Assembly (NCBI GenBank): GCA_019359155.1
Contig: JAHHHV010000083.1
Coordinates: forward strand, 1-64,000
Source: Pegethrix bostrychoides GSE-TBD4-15B
GTDB lineage: Bacteria; Cyanobacteriota; Cyanobacteriia; Elainellales; Elainellaceae
Direction: 5' to 3'
Length of the DNA: 64,000 nt
Part shown: positions 22,447 through 31,260 of the stretch, piece by piece
Layout of the letters: every line of letters starts with the position of its first letter
Position numbering within the stretch: position 1 is the stretch's first letter
Position numbers and translations under genes: made by a program
Notes under the pieces: generated by a model
What the model was told of the DNA's origin: nothing
The model's database searches: none
What the model saw: the letters and a program-made list of their open reading frames with translations, nothing else

Positions 22447-25400
22447 ATGACCCATTCCAACTCAAATCCAGATCCAGGACAGAACCGTCCCGCGCGTCCC
22501 TGGCGGCGACTGCTCTGGCTGAGCGCTGGCGTGACCTTGCTGGGCGTAGCGGCAGCGGGCTGGTGGGCCTGGCGGTTTATCAATACTCAGCTCGCGCCCT
22601 TGGTTTCAGAAAATCTGGCTAAGACGTTTGATCGTCCAGTTGAGGTTGGCCCAGTCACAGCTGTCTGGCTGAATCAGCTCAGCTTTGGCTCTTCCACCGT
22701 TCCGGCAACGGCCACCGACTCAGATCGCGTCCAGATTGAGGCCGTGGATGTCCACTTTAATCTGCTGGAGCTGCTCTGGGATCGCACGCTCAGCCTAGAT
22801 GTGACGCTGGTGCGACCCGATATTTATCTGGCTCAAGATGAAGACGGGCTGTGGATTGCTACCGAAATCCAGCAGTCTGACGAAGAGCCGGGACCGATCA
22901 AAATCGAGCTGGACAGCCTCAGTATCCAAGACGGCACAGCCCAGCTAGCCGCCTATGGAGAAGTCGAGTCTTCCAATCCCGTCGAACCAGATGGCGTAGA
23001 GTCTGCGCCCCTTGAGGAATCAGCTCCGGCGACGCTGCCCCGCGCGCTAGCGGTCAATTCAGTGGTGGGGCTGCAAGATCTCAACGGCACGGTGACGTTT
23101 CGCAATGACAACAAGCTGATTGCCTACGACTTTCTGACGCGACCCGATACGGGCGGCAATTTGCGGGTGGCGGGCAGCACTGACTTGAGCGATCCAGATG
23201 CCACGCTAACGAATCTAAAAGTAATCAGCAGCGGCTTGCTGGCTCCAGACATCAGCCTGCTCGTGCCCCTGCCGCTGAAGCTTCAGGCCGGACGGCTCGC
23301 CACCAACTTAGCTGTGCAGTTTCCGCCCAACAACCAGCCGCTGCTGCTGGATGGCCAGGTCAGCCTGCAAAATGTGGTGGGGCGGCTAGAGGGTGCGCCG
23401 AAGCTGTTTGAGCAGATCAACGGCGATCTGCTATTTCAAGGGCAGCAAATTGCCTTTCAAAACTTTCGGGGGCAGTACGGGGCGATTCCGGTGCGGGTCG
23501 GCGGGCAGCTAGATACCCAAAAAGGCTATGATCTGACCGCAGAAATACCCAAAGCCAGCATTGGCGAGGTCTTGACTACGATCGATCTCAAGCTTGCTGA
23601 TCTGCCTGTGGCCGTGGCTGGCGTCTTCGCAGCTAGGGCAAAAATTACTGGCCCGATTGACAACCCGCTCATAGCCGGAACCGTTCGCAATTTAGAAACC
23701 GTCCAGCTCGACCAGCTCCGCTTTGCCCAAACCCAGGCGGAGTTTAGCGTCACGCCTCAGGCCGTGGTGGTCAATCGCTTCCGGGCGGTGCCGACTGACG
23801 GCGGCCTGATCACGGCAGAGGCGGCGGTAAAGCTGGGCGAATCGGGCGGCGTGGTGGCCGATATCCAGGCGAGCAATCTGCCTGGAGATGCGATTGCTCG
23901 CGCCTATGGAGCCAGCGCTGCCAACTTTACGGTCGGGGCTGTAGACGCGACGGCTCAGGTGTTTGGGCCGCTAGATAATGTCCAAACGCGGGTGAACTGG
24001 CAGGCTCCGCAGGCTACCTATCCAGGACGAGGCCGCATTGAGATTGCGGGCAGCCAGATCAGGTTTGAGGATACAGCGGTGCTGGCGGCTGGCGGCATCG
24101 TCCGGGGCAGCGGCCAGATCCAAAACGGCAGCTTTCAGGCATTTCTCAACCCCGAAGGCATTCAGCTTGCTCAGCTAAACCCAGAGCTACGCGGCCTGTT
24201 TGGCGGCAGTTTTCGGCTGGGTGGCAGTTTGGATAACCTGAACCCAGCGGCAATTCAGGCTGAGGGCGAGCTGCGGCTGTCGCAGGGGATTGCGATTATT
24301 GAGCAGCCGCTGACGGCCTCGGTACGCTGGCTGGGCGACAGGCTCCAGATCTTGCAGGCGGAGGCAGAAGGCTTTCGGGCTAGCGGGCTAATCTTCGCGC
24401 AGCTGGAGGGCAATCCCGGCATCGAGCGACTTGAGCTGAATGTTGACCTCAACAACTACCGCTTGAGCGATCTGCCCGTGGAGATCCCGTCGCAGCTTCA
24501 GGTCGCAGGCACGACGGACTTTAGCGGCAAAGTCACCGGCCCGCTGGACGCGATCACGGTGGCCGGACGGCTGGGGCTGAACAATCTGGCGGTGAATACG
24601 CTGGCCTTTGAGCAGCGGCTGACGGGGGAGTTTCGCTATGCTCTGAATCGTGGTCTGAGCCTGGATGTGGCGGGCGGACAAGATCAAATTGCCGTGACGC
24701 TCGATGGGCGCAACTTCCCGCAGTCGTTCTATGTGAGGCAGCAGGACACGATTGCCGAAGGTCGCAGTCAGGGCGAGCGACTGCTGGCCTCACTCACCAA
24801 CTTCCCGCTGACAGCTTTGAATCTACGCCCGGTCGAAAACTTGGGGCAGGTCAGCGGCCAGCTTAACGGCAAGTTTGACATCAACCTGGCCAACTTGAGT
24901 AGCCCAGCGGTGATTGGCAACGTGGCAATTCGCCAGCCCGCGCTGGACTATATCCAGGCCGATTCGTTTACGGCTCGCTTCCGCTATGCTAACGGTGCGG
25001 CAGTGCTGGAAGATGGCGCTGAGCTGGCTTTTGGCAACAGTCTGTATCTGCTGGGCGGTCGCTACAATCCGGGCAGCGAGCCGCAGTTACAGGCATCGGT
25101 GCGGACTGAGCAGGGGCGCGTCGAAGATATTCTGGCTCTGCTACAAGTCTTTGAGCTAGCTGACTTGAGCCGATCAGGTGCGCCAGTCTACAGCGGTCGT
25201 ATGGCTGACCTTACAACCGTCAGCGTCGGCAGCACTACCGCGCCCCTCATCAATCAGCTGCGCCGCTATTCGGAAATCAACGCCCTCAAGCAGCAGCAGG
25301 AAACCGCCCGCGTCAATAGCTCGCTGCTGCCGGAATTGACGACGCTGCGCGGTGACTTTACTGGCCAGGTCGATCTGGCCTATTCCGCAAAAACTGGCCC

Positions 25401-27621
25401 TGCGGTAGATTTCTCGCTCAGGGGGCAAGACTGGCTCTGGGGCGGCTGTCCAGTTGCAGATCCTGGCACGAGGGGCAGCAGATGCCTAGCGCGGAATCAG
25501 GAGCCGTATCGGGTGAATCAGGTGATTGCTCAGGGCAACTTCCGCAACGGCATTCTTACCGTCCTGCCTGTGCGTCTGGAGTCGGATCAATCGCTGCTGA
25601 CTTTCTCTGGACAGGTAGGTGGGCCACAGCTCTCAGGTCAGCTTGTGGCTCAAAACGTGCCTGCTGCTGCGGTGCGCGATCTGTTGCGGCTGCCGATCGA
25701 CGTGACAGGAGATCTCGATGCGCGGGCGCAGCTGGGCGGCACGGTCGCCAATCCGCAGTTTGACGGCGAGCTGAGCCTAGTCAATGGCGCGGTGAATCAA
25801 ACCGAGCTGGATGCCACGCTTCGTACCCTGTTTGGCTACAACAACGCAAGACTCAACCTAAACAGTCGCTTTGTAGCGGCTGAAGCTGACGAAAATCCTG
25901 AGCGGACGGGTGAAGCTGCCGTGGCGATAGTGCCCGAAGTAGTGCCCGAAGCATCCCCAGAAGCAGCATTAGAAAACTCTGCTAGTCCGGCTGAGTCTCC
26001 AGCTGAATCTCCGGCTGAACCCCCGCCCAAACTCCTCACCGAGAATGCGTTTCTGTTTACGGGCAGCATTCCCTACAAGCTGCCGTTTGCCAGCGTTGAG
26101 CCAGAGAGCTATCAGGCTACCTTCGATCTAGATGTCCGGAATGATGGCCTCAGCCTGATCAGCTTGTTTACCGATCAAGTGGCCTGGAAAGGTGGCGATG
26201 AAGGCATCGTTGAGCTGCAAGTCGCAGGCGAACTACCGCCTGACAATTTTGATTTAGTGGCGCTGTTTCGCACCGCCAACGGCAGAGCCACCTTCACTAA
26301 CGGTCGGATTGCTGCCAAAGCCCTGCCGCAAGAGCTAACCAACGTCAACGGCACCGTGCTGTTCGAGCGGGATCGGATTCGGATTGCCGAGCCGCTGGTT
26401 GGCTATCTAGGCAGCAGTGAAGCCTCTGAGCCAGCTGCCCAGATAGCCGATCTCAGCAGCCAGCGCATTGTCGTGACGGGCGTGCTGCCAATTCAGTACG
26501 CGCTGAGTCCTAACGATCCAGATAGAAATAATCCAATCGAGATTCAGCTTGCGGATCTGTCGCTTCAGTTCGCCGATCTCTACGACGGTAATGTGACGGG
26601 GCTAGTGCAGGTAAGGGGAGCTGCCTTTGCGCCCACAATTGGCGGACGGCTAACGCTGAGCAATGGCCGTATTCTAATTCCCAATCCTGAGGCCAGTCTG
26701 CCTACCGCCGAAACCTCTACCGATCTAACGGCCAGTTCAGCAGCCAGCACGCTCTCCCTGGCTGGTTTTGACAAGCGCAGCGGCGCAATCAGTCCACCCG
26801 AATTTGATGAATTGCAGGTGACGCTGGGCGAACGGCTGCGAGTCACCTATGACCCGGTGGTGAGCTTTCTGGTGCAGGGCGATCTGCTCGTCAGCGGCAC
26901 CCAGCCCGATCCGCTGCTCGATGGCGTGGTGCGGCTGCGGAGCGGTCAGGTGAATCTGTACACTACGCAGTTTAATCTGGTGCGTGGCTATGACAACAAG
27001 GCGCTGTTTGATGCGAGTCGCGGACTCGATCCAACTCTCGACATTCAGCTAGTCACCTCTGTCCCTGAAGTCACGCGCTTTCCCAGTCAGCCAGAATCAC
27101 CCTTTCCAGCCTCAGAAATTGTGGACAACGACGTAGCTGGTGACTTCGGGGCGATTCAAACCGTGCGAATCGAGGCCAACGTCACAGGGCCAGCCAGTCA
27201 GCTCTTCGACAATTTGGAGCTGACCAGTAGCCCACGCCGGACTCGAACTGAAATTCTGGCGCTGTTGGGTGGCGGACTGGGTGGCGGCAATGCCACAGCT
27301 GCGATTGCCAGCTTGGTGGGTTCGCCTTTGCTCTCCGGCATCCAGACTTTCGTCAGCAATCAGTTCGGCATCACCGATTTTCGGCTGTTTCCGACAACGA
27401 TTATCTCTGAAGATTCGCAGACGACGAGTTTGGCGCTGGCGACCGAGCTAGGGGTGGATATCACCCGCGATCTGTCAGTCTCGGTGCTGCAACTTTTGAC
27501 CGTACGCGAGTCGCCGCAGTTTAGCCTACGCTATCGCCTCACCGATCAGCTGTTGCTGCGCGGTTCCAGCAACTTTAGCGACGAGAGTCGGCTGATCTTA
27601 GAGTTTGAAACCAGATTTTAG
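22447..27621 (+). CDS. tamB: TamB/DUF490 translocation and assembly module protein
   Basis: 1724 residues. A short basic N-terminus leads into one membrane anchor (LLWLSAGVTLLGVAAAGWWAW), followed by a very long beta-helical, AsmA-like body. The conserved DUF490/TamB C-terminal domain is plain: RLRVTYDPVVSFLVQGDLLV, RTRTEILALLGGG and a final FSLRYRLTDQLLLRGSSNFS region ending in FETRF. TamB family proteins span the periplasm from the inner membrane and work with Omp85 proteins or in lipid transport; the plastid homologue is Tic236. An Ala/Glu/Pro-rich repeat (ESPAESPAEPPP, near residue 1185) is inserted in the body. It is monocistronic by spacing. Confidence 0.93.
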   Translation: MTHSNSNPDPGQNRPARPWRRLLWLSAGVTLLGVAAAGWWAWRFINTQLAPLVSENLAKTFDRPVEVGPVTAVWLNQLSFGSSTVPATATDSDRVQIEAVDVHFNLLELLWDRTLSLDVTLVRPDIYLAQDEDGLWIATEIQQSDEEPGPIKIELDSLSIQDGTAQLAAYGEVESSNPVEPDGVESAPLEESAPATLPRALAVNSVVGLQDLNGTVTFRNDNKLIAYDFLTRPDTGGNLRVAGSTDLSDPDATLTNLKVISSGLLAPDISLLVPLPLKLQAGRLATNLAVQFPPNNQPLLLDGQVSLQNVVGRLEGAPKLFEQINGDLLFQGQQIAFQNFRGQYGAIPVRVGGQLDTQKGYDLTAEIPKASIGEVLTTIDLKLADLPVAVAGVFAARAKITGPIDNPLIAGTVRNLETVQLDQLRFAQTQAEFSVTPQAVVVNRFRAVPTDGGLITAEAAVKLGESGGVVADIQASNLPGDAIARAYGASAANFTVGAVDATAQVFGPLDNVQTRVNWQAPQATYPGRGRIEIAGSQIRFEDTAVLAAGGIVRGSGQIQNGSFQAFLNPEGIQLAQLNPELRGLFGGSFRLGGSLDNLNPAAIQAEGELRLSQGIAIIEQPLTASVRWLGDRLQILQAEAEGFRASGLIFAQLEGNPGIERLELNVDLNNYRLSDLPVEIPSQLQVAGTTDFSGKVTGPLDAITVAGRLGLNNLAVNTLAFEQRLTGEFRYALNRGLSLDVAGGQDQIAVTLDGRNFPQSFYVRQQDTIAEGRSQGERLLASLTNFPLTALNLRPVENLGQVSGQLNGKFDINLANLSSPAVIGNVAIRQPALDYIQADSFTARFRYANGAAVLEDGAELAFGNSLYLLGGRYNPGSEPQLQASVRTEQGRVEDILALLQVFELADLSRSGAPVYSGRMADLTTVSVGSTTAPLINQLRRYSEINALKQQQETARVNSSLLPELTTLRGDFTGQVDLAYSAKTGPAVDFSLRGQDWLWGGCPVADPGTRGSRCLARNQEPYRVNQVIAQGNFRNGILTVLPVRLESDQSLLTFSGQVGGPQLSGQLVAQNVPAAAVRDLLRLPIDVTGDLDARAQLGGTVANPQFDGELSLVNGAVNQTELDATLRTLFGYNNARLNLNSRFVAAEADENPERTGEAAVAIVPEVVPEASPEAALENSASPAESPAESPAEPPPKLLTENAFLFTGSIPYKLPFASVEPESYQATFDLDVRNDGLSLISLFTDQVAWKGGDEGIVELQVAGELPPDNFDLVALFRTANGRATFTNGRIAAKALPQELTNVNGTVLFERDRIRIAEPLVGYLGSSEASEPAAQIADLSSQRIVVTGVLPIQYALSPNDPDRNNPIEIQLADLSLQFADLYDGNVTGLVQVRGAAFAPTIGGRLTLSNGRILIPNPEASLPTAETSTDLTASSAASTLSLAGFDKRSGAISPPEFDELQVTLGERLRVTYDPVVSFLVQGDLLVSGTQPDPLLDGVVRLRSGQVNLYTTQFNLVRGYDNKALFDASRGLDPTLDIQLVTSVPEVTRFPSQPESPFPASEIVDNDVAGDFGAIQTVRIEANVTGPASQLFDNLELTSSPRRTRTEILALLGGGLGGGNATAAIASLVGSPLLSGIQTFVSNQFGITDFRLFPTTIISEDSQTTSLALATELGVDITRDLSVSVLQLLTVRESPQFSLRYRLTDQLLLRGSSNFSDESRLILEFETRF

Positions 27622-27735
27622 TAGCTGCTAGGCGAGTTTTGGGCAATATCTCAGCAGTATCTCAGTGCAAACTTAGCGCCGCAGGTGCGGTAAGATAGCA
27701 AGCGATATACTTTTGTAAAGACTTAACAATCGACT

Positions 27736-28062
27736 ATGACTTCCGTGACTTCAGAGCCGACTCTCATTGCTATGGCTACTGCGCCGGTTGCTCCTGAGCG
27801 AGCCAGTCAAGTGGTTCAGAAGCCTTATCCGAAGTACCGCGTCATCGTGCTCAACGATGACTTCAATACGTTTCAGCATGTCGTGGACTGCCTGACAAAA
27901 TATATTCCGGCCATGACCAGCGACAAAGCCTGGGACTTAGCCAATCAAATTCACAACGAAGGTCAAGCGATCGTCTGGGCAGGGCCACAAGAGCAGGCTG
28001 AGCTATACCATCAGCAGCTCAGCCGTGCCGGACTGACGATGGCTCCCCTGGAGTCCGCTTGA
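27736..28062 (+). CDS. clpS: ATP-dependent Clp protease adaptor ClpS
   Basis: 108 residues. After a variable N-terminus of about 35 residues comes the ClpS fold: YRVIVLNDDFNTFQHVVDCL (the NDD/D-N-T-F binding-site words), MTSDKAWDLANQIHNEG and the end QAELYHQQLSRAGLTMAPLE. ClpS binds ClpC/ClpA and delivers N-degron substrates with destabilising N-terminal residues. The next gene starts within its stop codon (TTGA overlap), so the pair is translationally coupled. Confidence 0.95.
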   Translation: MTSVTSEPTLIAMATAPVAPERASQVVQKPYPKYRVIVLNDDFNTFQHVVDCLTKYIPAMTSDKAWDLANQIHNEGQAIVWAGPQEQAELYHQQLSRAGLTMAPLESA

Positions 28063-28349
28063 CTGCTGCCAAGGGCAGACTTGTCTGGAACCACTCAACC
28101 CATCTGCCGGGGCTGATTCCAATTCTGGAGCGCTTGACCCACCAAAGCGGGGTTGAGACTGTTACGCCTGCGGTGATTGGTAAAACTAAATCAAATGCCC
28201 AAAAGCTGCAAATCAAAGTCTCGGTGCCGATTCGCGGCGGCTTCAAGTTGATTGCCCGCAAGAGCAAAACGTTTCAGGAGGTCTTTGTGATTACGCCGCT
28301 CAGCCGTTCGGAGCTAGAGCTGCTGATTGCGGCAGTCTTGGATGCTTAG
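28059..28349 (+). CDS. DUF2103 family protein
   Basis: 96 residues from a TTG start that overlaps the clpS stop. The family pattern is visible: GRLVWNHSTHLPGLIPILERL, VTPAVIGKTKSN and LQIKVSVPIRGGFKLIARKS, ending in EVFVITPLSRSELELLIAAV. Members are described as predicted metal-binding proteins, and the clpS-DUF2103 order recurs in cyanobacteria. A link to ClpS-dependent proteolysis is suggested by coupling but is not established. Confidence 0.85.
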   Translation: MTAAKGRLVWNHSTHLPGLIPILERLTHQSGVETVTPAVIGKTKSNAQKLQIKVSVPIRGGFKLIARKSKTFQEVFVITPLSRSELELLIAAVLDA

Positions 28350-28385
28350 CGGATTTCTAGAGGATGCTTAGAGCTGCCCTTGCAG

Positions 28386-29381
28386 CTAGTCGCTAATGCG
28401 GCCATCTGGCAGAGTGCAGCCCTGGAGCAGTGCCCCTGTGAGGTTAGCGCTGCTGATTTCGGCGCGGGTCAAAATCGCGTCCCGCAGGTCGGCATTGGTG
28501 AGATTGGTGCGCGCTAGATAGGCATCCGTTAGGTTGGCCTCTTGCAGCACAGCCTCCCGGAGATTGGCACGGCTCAAATCTGCCCGCCCCAAGCGCGCCT
28601 GCGTCAAATTGGCGCGCGCCAGATGCGCCTTGGTCAGCTTGGCATCCGAGAGCAAGGCTCCCTGGAGATTGACGCTGGCCAAATCGGCTTCAGTCAAGAC
28701 GGCGCGTTCTAGCTTGGCGTTCTGGAGATTGGCCGCGCGCAGATTGGCCTGCATCAGGTTCGCTTCGGTGAGAAGCGCCCCGCTGAGGTTCGCTTCGCTC
28801 AAGTCTGCGCCGCTCAAGTCTGCACCCCGCAGCGTCACTTCGCTCAGGTTTGCGCCCCGCAGATCAACTCTGGCCAGATCGGCTCCCGTCAAATTTGCGC
28901 CCCGCAGGTCGGCTTTGCGAAGCACTGCCCCGCGTAGATTGGCGACATAGTGGCGGTTTTCTTCGCGCAGGTTCGCGCCGCGCAGGCAGGCTCCCGTCAA
29001 GTTGGCTCCAGCTAAATCTGCATGTCGCAGATCGGCATCAATCAAGTTGACATCCAACAGATTCGCCAGCGTCAGGTCGGCACTCCGCAGATCGGCTCCC
29101 TGCAAAATCGCCCCGTGCAGATCCGCGTCGCGCAGCGTTGCGCCTACTAAGTCAGCCTGACTAAGATTGGCTCCGCTGAGCTTGGTGGCCGTCAGGTTGG
29201 CTTTGGTCAGCTTGGCTCGGTTGAGATAAGCCAGCACCAGCACGGCACTATGCAAATTGGCCTGAGCGAAGTTAATGCCAATCAGGTCGGCTTTGGCAAG
29301 GTTGAAGCCAGCGAGATTTTCAGCCTGAAAATTTGTTTCTCCAGCCTCATATTCTCTGAGCAAGATGGCGGCATTTAGCAT
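28386..29381 (-). CDS. Pentapeptide-repeat protein
   Basis: 331 residues from the ATG opening MLNAAILLREYEAG; the frame to 29465 adds a leader of low quality. From residue 15 to the end it is an almost unbroken series of A(D/N)LxX pentapeptides (for example ANLSQADLVGATLRDADLHG), about 60 units, which should fold into a right-handed quadrilateral beta-helix. One interruption, REENRHYV near residue 145, breaks the register. There is no signal peptide, so it is probably cytoplasmic. Such proteins are numerous in cyanobacteria and mostly of unknown role. The antisense frames here are compositional shadows. Confidence 0.9.
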   Translation of the reverse strand: MLNAAILLREYEAGETNFQAENLAGFNLAKADLIGINFAQANLHSAVLVLAYLNRAKLTKANLTATKLSGANLSQADLVGATLRDADLHGAILQGADLRSADLTLANLLDVNLIDADLRHADLAGANLTGACLRGANLREENRHYVANLRGAVLRKADLRGANLTGADLARVDLRGANLSEVTLRGADLSGADLSEANLSGALLTEANLMQANLRAANLQNAKLERAVLTEADLASVNLQGALLSDAKLTKAHLARANLTQARLGRADLSRANLREAVLQEANLTDAYLARTNLTNADLRDAILTRAEISSANLTGALLQGCTLPDGRISD

Positions 29382-29461
29382 GGTGAGTCTAGCATGGTGA
29401 GTCAAACCGGGGAGGAACGTTGGAGCGGCTGAATCGGCCAGCCTGCGAATGGGGCAGCCTG

Positions 29462-31051
29462 TCAATCAGGCAGCGTAATTTCAGGGCTGTTGGCTCTCAT
29501 GCCGGTAACTTCGGTCAGCGCCGTCTGAGCCTGCGGTTCGGCTATTTGCAGATCTACCGGTAGATCTGCCGGCAGATCTACTGCTGGTGCGGCCATATAG
29601 TAGGGCAGGACTGCTCTAAGCAGCGCTTCAGCGGGCTGCAAATACTCCTCTTTAGCCAGAGCAATTGCCGTTTGGCGCAGCTTGCCATCTAGCTCGGCAT
29701 ACTGGCGATATGACAAAAATAAGCCATGCAGCAGCTCGTCTAGCTCATGGGTTCGCAGCAGTGCTTCATGGTCTGCATCGGGTTGAAATGGCTCATGCAG
29801 CAGCGAAAACAGCAGAATCTTGATTCGATAGGGATTGCTGTCCTGCATGATTTCCAGCCGCAGATCAAACAGATCTGCCCGCAGATCCGCTGGCTTCTTG
29901 ACTCGTCGAGTCGCGCTCTGGGCTGGGCGAGCAGCTGGAGATGCAGAACGAGCTGGCTGCACGACCCGCAGCATAGTCCGAGTCGGCTGTTCGGCGGTGT
30001 TGAGCTGTGAGGGGATGGCGGCGGCAGAGAGATCTGCGGCGGTAGGATTCGTAGCGGTAAGATTTGTGCCCCGCACAGCAGGCTCAGGAGGTGCAAACGG
30101 CAGGACGGCAGCTTCGGCTGAGGCACAGCGTAGCTCTGTAACTGATGCGGTGACTGATGCGGTAATGGCACTGTCGTAGAGCGGTTGAAACGCCAAGCTA
30201 ATGCGATCGGCCAGCTGACTGTAGACTGCTGGCTTGTTGAGCGCCTGAGCCACCTGGGTCAAAGTCGCACTCAGGCTCGCTGCGGTCGGCGCGACCTGAT
30301 GCAGCTCTCGCACCAGCGCAGATAGGCTCAGCTCCTCTAGCCTGCTGGCTTCAGTTTCCCAGCTGCCGCGACAGGTGAGCAGCATCAGCTTTTTGACGCG
30401 GCGCTGATCCTCGGCGGCTGGCATCAGCGTTTGGAGTTGATGCATGACCGTCCAGTAAACTTCCTGTCCCGTAGCGGCAACCTGCTCTTGATGCAGTTCA
30501 GCATAGACTACCGAAAAGCGGCTAATTACCGCATGGGCAACAATTCTGTACTCAGCAGATTTATTTAGCGAAGCTGCCGCCTGATTAATCTTTTGCTGGA
30601 ATGCCTCAAAGCTGGGCGAACTCTCCAGCAAATGCTGTAACAGCACGCTCAGCGAAAGCCGCTCTAGGCGCTGCTGATCGGTTTCCCAATTCTCTGTGCA
30701 GACATAGAACAGCAGCTTTTTGATCCGCAGCAGGTTGGCATCTTGGCAGAGTTCGCTGGCAATCTGACTCAGGCGGGATGTGATGGCTGCGGGCAGAAGA
30801 GGTGAAGCGCTCAGAACCATGAGTCGGACAGCCTGATAGAGGAGATCACTGAATCTAGAATACCCTGCCGCTTCATGAAGACTAACGAGCAGCCCTGTGT
30901 TTTTTCCATCAAGCCGACGGATCAGGCGTTCAAGCCGCCGTGAAGGGTAAAACGCCTGACTAGAATTCGGGAACGCTAGGCGTAATTGCTCCCGCTTCAG
31001 CCAAGATCCAGGCCAAATGCAGACCCAATGCAGCCGCGATGCCGATATCAC
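29462..31051 (-). CDS. Hypothetical protein with three copies of an unnamed helical domain
   Basis: 529 residues, or about 452 if started at the internal ATG near 30820. I do not recognise the family. Three related blocks of about 100 residues can be aligned by eye: one with LRIKKLLFYVCTENWETDQQ, one with RRVKKLMLLTCRGSWETEAS, and a third near the C-terminus with YRIKILLFSLLHEPFQPDAD. Each continues with L-hydrophobic-L-LH helices and an AxALNK-like word, then a Tyr-containing end. A Pro/Ala/Thr-rich linker of about 90 residues separates blocks two and three. It lies 80 bp upstream of the pentapeptide gene on the same strand and may be cotranscribed with it. Confidence 0.75.
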   Translation of the reverse strand: MISASRLHWVCIWPGSWLKREQLRLAFPNSSQAFYPSRRLERLIRRLDGKNTGLLVSLHEAAGYSRFSDLLYQAVRLMVLSASPLLPAAITSRLSQIASELCQDANLLRIKKLLFYVCTENWETDQQRLERLSLSVLLQHLLESSPSFEAFQQKINQAAASLNKSAEYRIVAHAVISRFSVVYAELHQEQVAATGQEVYWTVMHQLQTLMPAAEDQRRVKKLMLLTCRGSWETEASRLEELSLSALVRELHQVAPTAASLSATLTQVAQALNKPAVYSQLADRISLAFQPLYDSAITASVTASVTELRCASAEAAVLPFAPPEPAVRGTNLTATNPTAADLSAAAIPSQLNTAEQPTRTMLRVVQPARSASPAARPAQSATRRVKKPADLRADLFDLRLEIMQDSNPYRIKILLFSLLHEPFQPDADHEALLRTHELDELLHGLFLSYRQYAELDGKLRQTAIALAKEEYLQPAEALLRAVLPYYMAAPAVDLPADLPVDLQIAEPQAQTALTEVTGMRANSPEITLPD

Positions 31052-31056
31052 CGATT

Positions 31057-31260
31057 ATGCGCTTTCAGTTACTCTCCAGCATTGCTGTCGGCCTACTGCT
31101 GGGCTGGTGTTGCCTTAGCTTTGCGGCCTTAGCATCGGTGGTAGCGCCAGCGGTAGCGCCAGCGCCAATTGTCGCACCCGTCATGCCGCTAGATTTAGCG
31201 CTGCTTCAGCAGCTCACCGTCCCGCTGCTGATCCTGGCGCTGCCGATCATGATTGTTTGA
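31057..31260 (+). CDS. Possible small membrane protein upstream of the M48 protease
   Basis: 67 residues from the ATG opening MRFQLLSSIAVGLLLGW; a slightly longer frame begins at 31039. It has two hydrophobic helices separated by an Ala/Val/Pro-rich segment (VAPAVAPAPIVAPVMP). The stop overlaps the TTG start of the protease gene by four bases, which argues for real, coupled translation. No family is recognised and the composition is simple, so it might be only a leader. Confidence 0.4.
   Translation: MRFQLLSSIAVGLLLGWCCLSFAALASVVAPAVAPAPIVAPVMPLDLALLQQLTVPLLILALPIMIV

Noticed and set aside
28534-28950. Rightward open frame rich in Lys/Arg/Ala/Ser opposite the pentapeptide gene
   Set aside because: It is antisense to a strongly periodic gene and its composition mirrors the repeats; no start signal or family.
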